Shown in pieces: positions 6,282-13,487 of a stretch of 26,869 nucleotides of DNA. Within the stretch, counting starts at the first letter, position 1, and the number at the start of each line of letters is the position of its first letter. The stretch spans positions 1 through 26,869 of the forward strand of contig CAYRIK010000025.1 of the NCBI GenBank assembly GCA_964424345.1. Reading direction: 5' to 3'. The notes beneath the pieces are model-generated. The model searched no databases. It saw nothing but the letters and a program-made list of their open reading frames with translations, and was not told where the DNA came from. Source of the DNA: RGIG6307 sp964424345 (GTDB lineage: Bacteria > Bacillota > Clostridia > Lachnospirales > Lachnospiraceae). Position numbers and translations under genes: made by a program.

Positions 6282-8372
6282 ATGTTTAAAAGTTTTACAA
6301 TGGAACTGGCTGGCAGAACTTTAAGAGTAGATGTTGGCCGTGTAGGTGCACAGGCAAATGGATGTGCACTTGTTATGTATGGAGATACTACTGTATTATC
6401 TACAGCTACTGCATCTGAAAAACCACGTGATGGCGTAGATTTCTTCCCATTAAGTGTAGAATATGAAGAAAAAATGTACGCAGTAGGAAAGATTCCTGGT
6501 GGTTTCAATAAGCGTGAAGGAAAAGCAAGTGAAAATTCTGTTTTAACAAGCCGTGTTATTGACAGACCAATGCGTCCTTTATTCCCAAAAGATTACAGAA
6601 ATGATGTAACTATCAACAATATGGTAATGAGTGTTGATCCACAGTGCCGTCCTGAACTTACTGCAATGCTTGGTTCTTCTATCGCAACATGCATTTCTGA
6701 TATTCCTTTTGATGGTCCATGTGCTATGACACAGGTTGGTTTAATTGATGGCGAATTTATCATCAATCCATCTCAGGAACAGTGGAAGAAGGGTGATTTA
6801 AATTTAACAGTAGCTTCTACTTCCGAAAAAGTAATCATGATTGAAGCTGGTGCAAATGAAGTACCAGAAGCAAAAATGTTAGAAGCTATTTATTTAGCAC
6901 ACGATATCAACCAGAGCATCATTGAGTTTATCAACAAGATGGTAGCAGAAGTTGGTAAGCCAAAGCACGAATATACAAGCTGTGCAATCCCTGCTGAATT
7001 ATTTGAAGCTATGAAAGAAGTAGTTACTCCAGCAGAAATGGAAGAAGCTGTATTTACTGATGTAAAGCAGGTTCGTGAAGAAAATATCCGTGTAATCAGC
7101 GAAAAGCTTGCAGAAGCATTTGCAGAAAACGAAGAATGGTCTGCTTTAATTCCAGAAGCTCTTTACCAGTACCAGAAAAAGACTGTTCGTAAGATGATCT
7201 TAAAGGATCACAAGCGTCCAGACGGTCGTGCAATCACACAGATTCGTCCACTTGCAGCAGAAGTAGATTTAATCCCTAGAGTACATGGTTCTGCTATGTT
7301 TACTCGTGGTCAAACACAGATTTGTACAATTACAACACTTGCACCATTATCTGAAGTACAGAAGATTGATGGTTTAGATGAATACGAAGTAACAAAGAGA
7401 TATATGCATCATTACAATTTCCCTGCATACTCTGTAGGTGAAACAAAAGTAAGCCGTGGTCCAGGACGTCGTGAAATCGGACATGGTGCATTAGCAGAAA
7501 GAGCATTACTTCCTGTAATTCCAAGCGAAGAAGAATTCCCATATGCAATCAGAACAGTATCCGAAACATTTGAATCTAACGGTTCTACTTCTCAGGCATC
7601 TGTTTGTGCATCTACTATGTCTTTAATGGCTGCTGGTGTTCCTATTAAGAAGCCTGTAGCTGGTATTTCTTGTGGTCTTGTAACAGGTGATACAGATGAT
7701 GATTACTTAGTATTAACAGATATTCAGGGCTTAGAAGACTTCTTTGGCGATATGGACTTTAAGGTTGCAGGTACAAAAGATGGTATCACAGCAATCCAGA
7801 TGGATATTAAGATTCATGGTCTTACAAGACCAATCGTAGAGGAAGCAATTAAGAGAACTCGTGAAGCAAGAATGTACATCTTAGATGAAGTTATGCTTCC
7901 AGCTATCTCTGCTCCTAGAACAGAAGTTGGCAAGTTTGCTCCAAAGATCATTTCTATTCAGATTGATCCAGATAAGATTGGTGAAGTAGTAGGTCAGCGT
8001 GGTAAGACAATCAACGAAATTATCGCTCGTACAGGCGTAAAGATTGATATTACAGATGATGGTCAGGTATCTGTTTGCGGTACAGACGCAGAAATGATGT
8101 CTAGTGCAGTAAATATGATTAAGACAATCGTTACAGAGTTTGAAGAAGGCCAGATTTTCAAGGGTAAAGTAGTAAGCATTAAAGAATTTGGTGCATTTAT
8201 CGAATTTGCTCCTGGTAAAGAAGGTATGGTTCACATTTCTAAGATCAGCAAGGAAAGAATCAATCATGTAGAAGATGTTCTTACACTTGGTGATGTTGTA
8301 ACTGTTGTTTGCCTTGGCAAGGACAAGATGGGCAGAATCAGCTTCTCTATGAAAGACGTTGCTCAGATCTAA
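6282..8372 (+). CDS. pnp: Polyribonucleotide nucleotidyltransferase (PNPase)
   Basis: PNPase degrades RNA 3' to 5' by phosphorolysis and can add heteropolymeric tails. The start at 6282 is chosen because GGAGGG (6272-6277) precedes it and the product begins FKSFTMELAGRTLRVDVG as in homologues. An in-frame GTG at 6249 has no such support. The 696-residue protein shows two RNase PH domains (the second with KRPDGRAITQIRPL and SVGETKVSRGPGRREIGHG), separated by the all-helical domain. A KH domain follows at about 551-612 (IDPDKIGEVVGQRGKTINEI), then an S1 domain from about 623 (KGKVVSIKEFGAFIEF). All domains are complete and codon use suggests high expression. A strong terminator follows. Confidence 0.98.
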   Translation: MFKSFTMELAGRTLRVDVGRVGAQANGCALVMYGDTTVLSTATASEKPRDGVDFFPLSVEYEEKMYAVGKIPGGFNKREGKASENSVLTSRVIDRPMRPLFPKDYRNDVTINNMVMSVDPQCRPELTAMLGSSIATCISDIPFDGPCAMTQVGLIDGEFIINPSQEQWKKGDLNLTVASTSEKVIMIEAGANEVPEAKMLEAIYLAHDINQSIIEFINKMVAEVGKPKHEYTSCAIPAELFEAMKEVVTPAEMEEAVFTDVKQVREENIRVISEKLAEAFAENEEWSALIPEALYQYQKKTVRKMILKDHKRPDGRAITQIRPLAAEVDLIPRVHGSAMFTRGQTQICTITTLAPLSEVQKIDGLDEYEVTKRYMHHYNFPAYSVGETKVSRGPGRREIGHGALAERALLPVIPSEEEFPYAIRTVSETFESNGSTSQASVCASTMSLMAAGVPIKKPVAGISCGLVTGDTDDDYLVLTDIQGLEDFFGDMDFKVAGTKDGITAIQMDIKIHGLTRPIVEEAIKRTREARMYILDEVMLPAISAPRTEVGKFAPKIISIQIDPDKIGEVVGQRGKTINEIIARTGVKIDITDDGQVSVCGTDAEMMSSAVNMIKTIVTEFEEGQIFKGKVVSIKEFGAFIEFAPGKEGMVHISKISKERINHVEDVLTLGDVVTVVCLGKDKMGRISFSMKDVAQI

Positions 8373-8420
8373 TTGATAACATAATAAAATCGTAGCATAT
8401 ACGATGAAATGACACATATT

Positions 8421-8458
8421 GCGGTGTGACTCTATAAAAGAGTCATGCCGCTTTTTTT
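8421..8458 (+). terminator. Intrinsic terminator after pnp
   Basis: A 13-bp stem joins GCGGTGTGACTCT (8421-8433) and AGAGTCATGCCGC (8439-8451), with two wobble pairs and the loop ATAAA. Seven T follow (8452-8458). It cleanly separates pnp from the sporulation operon, so the latter must have its own promoter within 8459-8525. Confidence 0.92.
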
Positions 8459-8525
8459 GTTCTATTTTTTGGACAGGATTAATATAATGTGATACACAGA
8501 TAACGATATATAGAAAGGAGAAGAT

Positions 8526-9419
8526 ATGCAGCAATTATTACCGCAAAGCTATCTTGTGCGATGGGGACTTTTAAATATGCAAAAACAAAATCTTCAGGAA
8601 ATCCGTATTCGCAGCAACAAACCGCTGTTTTTGACTTATCATGGAAAAGAGTGGAAAAGGGAAGACGTTATAGTGGAACCTTTGGATGTAGAACAGATTT
8701 TTGGGTGGCTTTGCGGGTATGGTGTGTATGCATATCAAGAAGAAATTGCCCAAGGCTTTATTACGATACAAGGAGGGCACAGAGTAGGAATAGGTGGACA
8801 GGTATTAGTTGGAGAGGATGGTCGAATCAAAAGTATGAAAAATATAAGCAGTATTTTGATTCGAGTAAGTCATGAAGTAAAGGGTGTAGCTAAAAGTACA
8901 CTGCCTAGGTTGTATCAAAATGGATGTCTGTGTAATACATTAATTTTATCTCCGCCCGGCTGCGGAAAAACAACCTTTTTAAGAGATCTTGTTCGGATGG
9001 TTTCGGATGGAACTGCTTATGCAGATGGGCAAAATGTAACGTTGATAGATGAACGAGAAGAATTGGCTGGCATGTATGGAGGATGCCCAACATTAGAGGT
9101 TGGAAAGCGGACAGATGTTATAACAGGATGCAATAAAGCTACTGCGATGGAAATGTGTCTTCGGGCACTTGGACCACAAGTAGTAGCTGTAGATGAAATT
9201 TATGACAAAAAAGATTTGCGTGCTGTCAAGCGCTTATATGGAAGCGGTATCGTTATATTAGCGACACACCATGCAGATTCCATAGAAACCTTTTTTCAAA
9301 AACCATTTGGACAAAAAGTAAAAAAGACAAAGATTTTTACGAGAATCGTCTTACTTGGAAAAGAGCAGGGAAGTTATCTTGTCAAACAAATATATAAAGA
9401 TGAGGAAGCAGATGCATGA
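8526..9419 (+). CDS. spoIIIAA: Stage III sporulation protein AA, secretion-type AAA ATPase
   Basis: SpoIIIAA is the cytoplasmic ATPase of the SpoIIIA-SpoIIQ channel, related to type II/IV secretion ATPases, made in the mother cell. The 297-residue product shows a Walker A motif PPGCGKTT (143-150), a conserved LIDEREELAG segment, and a Walker B AVDEI with D223-E224. It also has the typical THHA segment (ATHHADSIE). The AAAGGAG at 8514-8520 supports the start. The expected sigma-E promoter must lie in 8459-8525, but I could not pick a convincing one. The stop overlaps the start of spoIIIAB in ATGA, implying coupled translation. Confidence 0.95.
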   Translation: MQQLLPQSYLVRWGLLNMQKQNLQEIRIRSNKPLFLTYHGKEWKREDVIVEPLDVEQIFGWLCGYGVYAYQEEIAQGFITIQGGHRVGIGGQVLVGEDGRIKSMKNISSILIRVSHEVKGVAKSTLPRLYQNGCLCNTLILSPPGCGKTTFLRDLVRMVSDGTAYADGQNVTLIDEREELAGMYGGCPTLEVGKRTDVITGCNKATAMEMCLRALGPQVVAVDEIYDKKDLRAVKRLYGSGIVILATHHADSIETFFQKPFGQKVKKTKIFTRIVLLGKEQGSYLVKQIYKDEEADA

Positions 9420-9940
9420 AATGGTTTGCTGCGGTATGGCTTTTGTGTGGTGGAGTTGGAATTTCCTATAGCATCGTAAAAGAACGAAAATATAGGATTG
9501 TCCAATTAGAACAAATGGCAGATACATTAAAAAAACTTGCATATTACATGTATCAGTGGAAAATGCCTTTAAAAGAGGCGTTGGAACATACATACAAAGA
9601 AGAACAACCTTGGTTACAGGAATTTTATATAGCACTCATACAAGAAGTGAAAATACGGACAAAAGAAGATTTTGGAACGATATGGTTAGAACAGAGCAGA
9701 CAGTTTTTAGAAAAACAGCATGCACTAACAGGCATTTCAAAGGAAATCAGAGATATATGGCAGGAAAGCTTTTTACACATTCCGATGCAGCCGGAAGCAC
9801 TATGGCATAGTCTGATACAAAAAGCTGAAAAAATCATACTTTATAAGAAAACACTTCAGGAAACGTACAAGCAGGAACAAAGGTTGGTATTTACAATGGG
9901 ATTTTTTGTGAGTGCTTTTCTTTGTCTGATTTTTTGGTAG
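9416..9940 (+). CDS. spoIIIAB: Stage III sporulation protein AB, GspF-like membrane protein
   Basis: SpoIIIAB is a membrane protein of the mother-cell channel and is distantly related to the platform proteins (GspF) of type II secretion. The 174-residue product has one N-terminal membrane segment (AAVWLLCGGVGISYSIV), a cytoplasmic helical middle, and one C-terminal membrane segment (FTMGFFVSAFLCLIFW) ending the protein. This matches the length and topology of the family. Conserved features include QLEQMADTLKKLAYYM and KMPLKEALEH. The start overlaps the spoIIIAA stop by four bases. Confidence 0.92.
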   Translation: MKWFAAVWLLCGGVGISYSIVKERKYRIVQLEQMADTLKKLAYYMYQWKMPLKEALEHTYKEEQPWLQEFYIALIQEVKIRTKEDFGTIWLEQSRQFLEKQHALTGISKEIRDIWQESFLHIPMQPEALWHSLIQKAEKIILYKKTLQETYKQEQRLVFTMGFFVSAFLCLIFW

Positions 9941-9951
9941 AGAGGGTTAAG

Positions 9952-10146
9952 ATGGAAATTGGATTGATCTTTCGCATTGCAGCAGTTGGGATTCTTGTGA
10001 CAATCTTATCGCAAATATTAAAATATAGTGGGCGGGACGAACATGCTTTTTTGCTCAGCCTTGCAGCATTGGTGTTGGTCATGAGCTGGGTAATTCCATA
10101 TGTCTATGAATTGTTTTCGGCAATGCAGACACTATTTGCATTATAG
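9952..10146 (+). CDS. spoIIIAC: Stage III sporulation protein AC, small membrane protein
   Basis: This short gene encodes a 64-residue protein with two membrane-spanning segments (LIFRIAAVGILVTILSQIL and FLLSLAALVLVMSWVIPYVY). They are joined by KYSGRDEHA, in which the basic/acidic pair is conserved in SpoIIIAC. The start at 9952 is preceded by AGAGGG (9941-9946). An in-frame TTG at 9922 would place the start inside spoIIIAB and is less likely. Family length (about 65 residues) agrees. It is part of the mother-cell side of the feeding-tube complex. Confidence 0.92.
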   Translation: MEIGLIFRIAAVGILVTILSQILKYSGRDEHAFLLSLAALVLVMSWVIPYVYELFSAMQTLFAL

Positions 10147-10154
10147 GAGAAAAT

Positions 10155-10541
10155 ATGGATATTTTAAAAATTGCAGGTCTTGCTATATTAGGAGCGTTTG
10201 TTGCATTGCTCTTAAAAAATACGAAACAAGAATATAGTACACTGGCAGGTCTTGGAATGGCATTGATTGTGTGCGGATATGTTGTTGTGAATGTGTTGGA
10301 TGTTGTTCATACGATAGAAATGCTGTGGCAGAAAATTGCAGGAGATACAGAGTTTTTATATATTTTGCTCCGCATTATAGGAGTAACGTACATAGCAGAT
10401 CTGACTGCAGGAATATGTAAAGAATGTGGATATGCCGTATTGGCAGAACAAGTATCTATAGCGGGAAAAATGGGTGTTTTGCTTGCAGGATTTCCTATCT
10501 TTATGAATTTGTTGGAGTTTGTGACAGGATTAGGAGGCTGA
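10155..10541 (+). CDS. spoIIIAD: Stage III sporulation protein AD, membrane protein
   Basis: The 128-residue product has about four hydrophobic segments (ILKIAGLAILGAFVALLL, LAGLGMALIVCGYVVVNVL, FLYILLRIIGVTYIADLTAG, and VLLAGFPIFMNLLEFV). It carries the conserved IIGVTYIADLTAGICKECGY core of SpoIIIAD. Length is as in Bacillus (about 130). AGGAG at 10146-10150 sets the start. The stop is one base before the spoIIIAE start, consistent with one polycistronic message. Its exact role in the channel is not established even in model species. Confidence 0.93.
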   Translation: MDILKIAGLAILGAFVALLLKNTKQEYSTLAGLGMALIVCGYVVVNVLDVVHTIEMLWQKIAGDTEFLYILLRIIGVTYIADLTAGICKECGYAVLAEQVSIAGKMGVLLAGFPIFMNLLEFVTGLGG

Positions 10542-10542
10542 A

Positions 10543-11580
10543 ATGGACAAGATGGAATTGGAACAGCTTGCAGGAAAACTGTTTCAAGGGTTTGAAATCA
10601 ATGGAACAGCATTGATACAAGCAGTAGCAAAGGGAGATATTGCAGCAGCTTGCAGTATGATAGGAAGTGCAGTTTTGGAAAGTATTGGACATCCTTTTCT
10701 TTACGTCAAAGAATATGTGATTGCTTTTTTTGCACTCGGGATTGGAGCAGCACTTTTAAAACAGCTTAGTACGTTGTGCAAACATACGCAAGTCAAACAG
10801 CTTGGTTTTTGGATTGTATATTTGATTTTAGCAAAGCAGTTGATTACGTTGTATTACAATGGAGAAATGGTAGCAAGGACTTGTTTAGAGAGGCTGCTTT
10901 CCTTTGGAAATGTATTTGTGCCTGTTTTTTCAGCAGTGCTGACGATTTCTTCCGGAAGTATTACTGGCTCAGGGTATATTGCAGTCTTGTTATTTATTAT
11001 TTATCTGATTGAACGATTTTTACTTGTGATTTTATTGCCGATGACAGAAGGATATATGCTTATGGCGCTGCTTGGAGTGCTTTGGCAAAAAGAACGGGTA
11101 GAAAAAATGATGGAATGTTTGGCAAAAGGCATTTCATTGGGGTTTAAAGGCATTATTTTAGCATCAGGCGGTATGAGTTTATTACAGTCTATGCTCTTGC
11201 CTTATATAGATCAAATGAAGCATGGCACAATCAAAAAAGTGTTGGAAAAAATTCCAGTTGCAGGTGGAGTGACCAAAACGACAATGGAATTGGCAGCAGG
11301 CTCTGCGGTGCTTTTGAAAAATGGAATTGGAGTGATTGGGGTATTGTTGTTATGTTTGGCAGCAGCACTTCCGTTGTTTAAAATCGGTATGCTTTGTGTT
11401 TTGTTGAAAGTAGTATCTGCAATGTATGGACTATTAGGAGAAAAACAGATGACATGGTGTGCGGACAAGTTATGTACAGCACAAGGATATGTATGGAAAA
11501 TTGTATTGACAGCAACTACCCTGTTTTTTGTTTGGATTATGTTAGCAGTATATACAACAAATCAACGTTTCGCAGTCTAA
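10543..11580 (+). CDS. spoIIIAE: Stage III sporulation protein AE, polytopic membrane protein (short N-terminus)
   Basis: SpoIIIAE is the large multi-spanning membrane protein of the SpoIIIA complex. The 345-residue product shows the family core from IGHPFLYVKEYVIAFFALGIGA onward. It includes the SSGSITGSG loop, the conserved KGISLGFKGIILASGGMSLLQSM segment and C-terminal hydrophobic stretches. Bacillus SpoIIIAE is about 400 residues and begins with a signal peptide. Here the protein starts MDKMELEQLAGKLFQGF with no signal sequence. The start is forced: in-frame stops lie at 10531-10533, 10522-10524 and 10504-10506, and AGGAGG precedes the ATG. The short N-terminus is therefore real for this assembly. 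Confidence 0.93.
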   Translation: MDKMELEQLAGKLFQGFEINGTALIQAVAKGDIAAACSMIGSAVLESIGHPFLYVKEYVIAFFALGIGAALLKQLSTLCKHTQVKQLGFWIVYLILAKQLITLYYNGEMVARTCLERLLSFGNVFVPVFSAVLTISSGSITGSGYIAVLLFIIYLIERFLLVILLPMTEGYMLMALLGVLWQKERVEKMMECLAKGISLGFKGIILASGGMSLLQSMLLPYIDQMKHGTIKKVLEKIPVAGGVTKTTMELAAGSAVLLKNGIGVIGVLLLCLAAALPLFKIGMLCVLLKVVSAMYGLLGEKQMTWCADKLCTAQGYVWKIVLTATTLFFVWIMLAVYTTNQRFAV

Positions 11581-11607
11581 AGAAGCTATTGGAAAAGAGA
11601 GGGAAAG

Positions 11608-11973
11608 ATGCAGATTTTTATAGAAATGATTCGAAAAATCGTAGTTTTGGTACTTCTCATGGAAGTGATATTACAATTACAGTCAGGAAGGCAATATGAA
11701 TCTTATATCAAAATATTGATTGGTATTATGGTTGTATATAGTGTTGTGCAAGGGGTGTTTGGAGCGTGGGATACGATTACACAAACAACACTTGCTCCTA
11801 TGCAGGAATTTCAATGGAGCGAGGAATGGTTTGCAACATGGCAAAAGCAGGCAGAAGAACTTGTCGAAGAAGAGGAAGATAAAGAAACGATACCTTCTAA
11901 AAGCAAAATCTATGTAGAACCAATTGAACAAATACTTCCGATAACAGTAAATGTAGATAAGAAAGGAACATAA
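11608..11973 (+). CDS. spoIIIAF: Stage III sporulation protein AF (short form)
   Basis: Position between AE and AG, two N-terminal membrane segments (KIVVLVLLMEVILQL and YIKILIGIMVVYSVVQGVF) and the conserved SGRQYESYIKILIGI stretch identify SpoIIIAF. The product is only 121 residues; Bacillus SpoIIIAF is about 206. The extracellular part after the second membrane segment is about 65-70 residues. It is rich in acid (ELVEEEEDKE) and ends soon after EPIEQILPITVNV, so most of the ring-building-motif domain known from Bacillus seems absent. GAGAGGG precedes the ATG. The next gene starts two bases after the stop, so the short end is not an obvious frameshift. Confidence 0.85.
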   Translation: MQIFIEMIRKIVVLVLLMEVILQLQSGRQYESYIKILIGIMVVYSVVQGVFGAWDTITQTTLAPMQEFQWSEEWFATWQKQAEELVEEEEDKETIPSKSKIYVEPIEQILPITVNVDKKGT

Positions 11974-11975
11974 AA

Positions 11976-12587
11976 ATGAAAATTCCAAAGGTGCTTGAGC
12001 CGTATCTTACTGCTTTGAAAGGGAAACCGATGTCTTCTAAAGAAAAATGGACACTGTTTTTGTTGGGAGGTATTTTGTTTGCAGTCATTATATTTCCCAG
12101 TTCTGATAAGAAACAAAGCGATTTATCCCCAAAAACAGTACAGACACAGCAGACAGAAACGCTCATATCAGATGATATATTATCAGATGTCGAACAATAT
12201 GAAATTTATTTATCCAAACGACTGAAACAGATTTTAGAGCAGATAGACGGTGCAGGTACGGTAGATGTATGGGTGACATTAGAAGGAAGTGTGGAAAAGG
12301 TATTGTATGTGCAAGAGGAAAGCGAATATGAACAGCTACAAGAAAAGGATAGTGTAGGAGGGGTGAGAGAAGAAAGAAGTGAACATATCAAACAAAATGT
12401 TTTGGAAGAAAGCGATGGAAGCCCGTATGTTGTAAAGACGATACAGCCAAAAGTCGAAGGCGTGCTTGTTGTGGCACAAGGAGCAGGAGATGCGGTGATA
12501 AAGAAGCATATAACAGAAGCAGTTGAGGCATTATTTGACGTAGACGCTCATAGAATTAAAATAGCTAAGAAAAAAATGGAGGAATAA
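11976..12587 (+). CDS. spoIIIAG: Stage III sporulation protein AG, channel ring protein
   Basis: SpoIIIAG forms a large multi-subunit ring in the space between mother cell and forespore. The 203-residue protein has a short cytoplasmic N-terminus, one membrane segment (WTLFLLGGILFAVIIF), a Gln/Thr-rich linker and the C-terminal ring-building domain. That domain has the diagnostic LEQIDGAGTVDVWVTLEG and PKVEGVLVVAQGAGDA sequences, followed by the helix ITEAVEALF and the strand HRIKIAKKK. The insertion with EESEYEQL/GVREERSEH between strands corresponds to the beta-triangle region of the family. Start spacing of two bases from spoIIIAF suggests coupling. Confidence 0.95.
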   Translation: MKIPKVLEPYLTALKGKPMSSKEKWTLFLLGGILFAVIIFPSSDKKQSDLSPKTVQTQQTETLISDDILSDVEQYEIYLSKRLKQILEQIDGAGTVDVWVTLEGSVEKVLYVQEESEYEQLQEKDSVGGVREERSEHIKQNVLEESDGSPYVVKTIQPKVEGVLVVAQGAGDAVIKKHITEAVEALFDVDAHRIKIAKKKMEE

Positions 12588-12594
12588 CATTTAT

Positions 12595-13308
12595 ATGAAG
12601 GACATGGTAAAGAAAAATCAAGTGATGATCACAGCACTGGCTATCATGATCGCTATTGCAGGTTATCTTCATTTTGCTGGAGAAGTGCCGCAGGAAGGCT
12701 CTTTGAAGGCCAATGCCGATGTGGCTCAAAATCAAGTTCAGGAACACATTCGTATTGAAGATCTGACAGCAGATTATGATTTAAACAGCTTAAAAGACAT
12801 CAGCGATGAAGATTTAGCAGAAGCAGCTATGTTAGACGGACTTGATTCGACAATAGATGTCGTACTGGAAGATTATAGTCAGGATGAAATGGTTGCAGTT
12901 TGGCCAGATGAAAATGAAATTCCAGGGGAAACCATTTATACAGCAAGTTCTGCATTAGCAACAATTTCAGATGCAAAATTATTAAAAGAACAAACAAGAG
13001 CAAGAAACAAAGAAACATTATTAGAAATTATTGAAAGTACAGAGCTTGCAGATGATCACAAACAAGATGCAATTCAAAGTATGATTGCTATGACAAATAT
13101 TGCAGAAATGGAAACAGGAGCAGAAATATTGTTAGAAGCAAAAGGCTTTGAAGATTGTATCGTGAGTATTTCTGAAAGCGGTGTAGATGTTGTAGTTAAT
13201 GCAGTCAGTCTTTCAGAGGCAGATCTTGCAAAAATTATTGACATTGTAAAAAGAAAAACAGGCATGGAAGAACAAGAAATTGTAGTAAGTACAATCAGTA
13301 ACGATTAA
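12595..13308 (+). CDS. spoIIIAH: Stage III sporulation protein AH, SpoIIQ partner
   Basis: SpoIIIAH spans the mother-cell membrane and binds forespore SpoIIQ through a C-terminal YscJ/FliF-like ring domain. The 237-residue product has an N-terminal membrane segment (VMITALAIMIAIAGYLHF). A long acidic linker follows (about 40-130), rich in Asp and Glu. The C-terminal domain has ARNKETLLEIIESTELADD, AEILLEAKGFEDCIVSISES and VDVVVNAVSLSEADLAKI, all characteristic. The ATG at 12595 lies 12 bases after GGAGG (12578-12582), a long spacing. The ATG at 12604 would be 21 bases away, so 12595 is preferred. It is the last gene of the operon. Confidence 0.94.
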   Translation: MKDMVKKNQVMITALAIMIAIAGYLHFAGEVPQEGSLKANADVAQNQVQEHIRIEDLTADYDLNSLKDISDEDLAEAAMLDGLDSTIDVVLEDYSQDEMVAVWPDENEIPGETIYTASSALATISDAKLLKEQTRARNKETLLEIIESTELADDHKQDAIQSMIAMTNIAEMETGAEILLEAKGFEDCIVSISESGVDVVVNAVSLSEADLAKIIDIVKRKTGMEEQEIVVSTISND

Positions 13309-13312
13309 AGGC

Positions 13313-13341
13313 TTGCATAAAGATAGATCCTATGATACAAT
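13313..13341 (+). promoter_or_regulatory. Candidate promoter for the MATE gene leader
   Basis: TTGCAT (13313-13318) and TACAAT (13336-13341) are 17 bases apart. TGA (13333-13335) immediately before the -10 supplies an extended TGn element. It begins five bases after the spoIIIAH stop. The expected start near 13348 would give a leader of about 140 nt carrying two hairpins before the MATE gene. Confidence 0.5.
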
Positions 13342-13346
13342 GCCAA

Positions 13347-13461
13347 AGTTCGTCGCATACTATTCGCAAAATATAAAATGTTGGATATGTTGCGAAAAAA
13401 CGAAAACTACCGTAATAGTGTTGCTGTTAGTCGTTTGACACAGCAAGGCTATTGCGGTTTT
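13347..13461 (+). promoter_or_regulatory. Candidate structured leader (attenuator or riboswitch) upstream of the MATE gene
   Basis: Three pairings can be drawn. P1 joins AGTTCGT (13347-13353) to ACGAA-AA-CT (13400-13408, two bulged A). P2 inside it joins TTCGCAA-A-ATAT (13363-13374) to ATAT-G-TTGCGAA (13385-13396) with one mismatch. Directly after P1 comes the terminator hairpin 13409-13458. The layout of a folded domain, then a terminator, then the start codon 26 bases later is typical of transcriptional attenuators. I could not match it to a known riboswitch class by eye. No clear antiterminator pairing was found, which is the main weakness. Confidence 0.4.
13409..13461 (+). terminator. Strong intrinsic terminator between spoIIIAH and the MATE gene
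   Basis: A long stem starts with ACCG (13409-13412) paired to CGGT (13455-13458), continues AATAG with CTATT, and ends with TTGCTGT (13421-13427) paired to ACAGCAA (13440-13446). A 12-base loop closes it, and TTTT follows (13458-13461). It can end the spoIIIA message, but it lies only 26 bases before the MATE start, so it must also be passed or bypassed to express that gene. Confidence 0.85.
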
Positions 13462-13487
13462 ATATATTAAGAAATGGAGAAAACGGT

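Noticed and set aside
8459..8525. Possible sigma-E promoter for spoIIIAA, with GATACACA near 8491 or TAATATA near 8480
   Set aside because: The two elements do not occur with the 13-15 base spacing needed, and TATAAT at 8483-8488 lacks a -35. A promoter must exist after the pnp terminator, but I cannot place it.
7881..8534. Reverse-strand open frame of 217 codons over the end of pnp
   Set aside because: Antisense to the KH and S1 coding region and crosses the pnp terminator. Composition is that of translated antisense codons, with no recognisable family.
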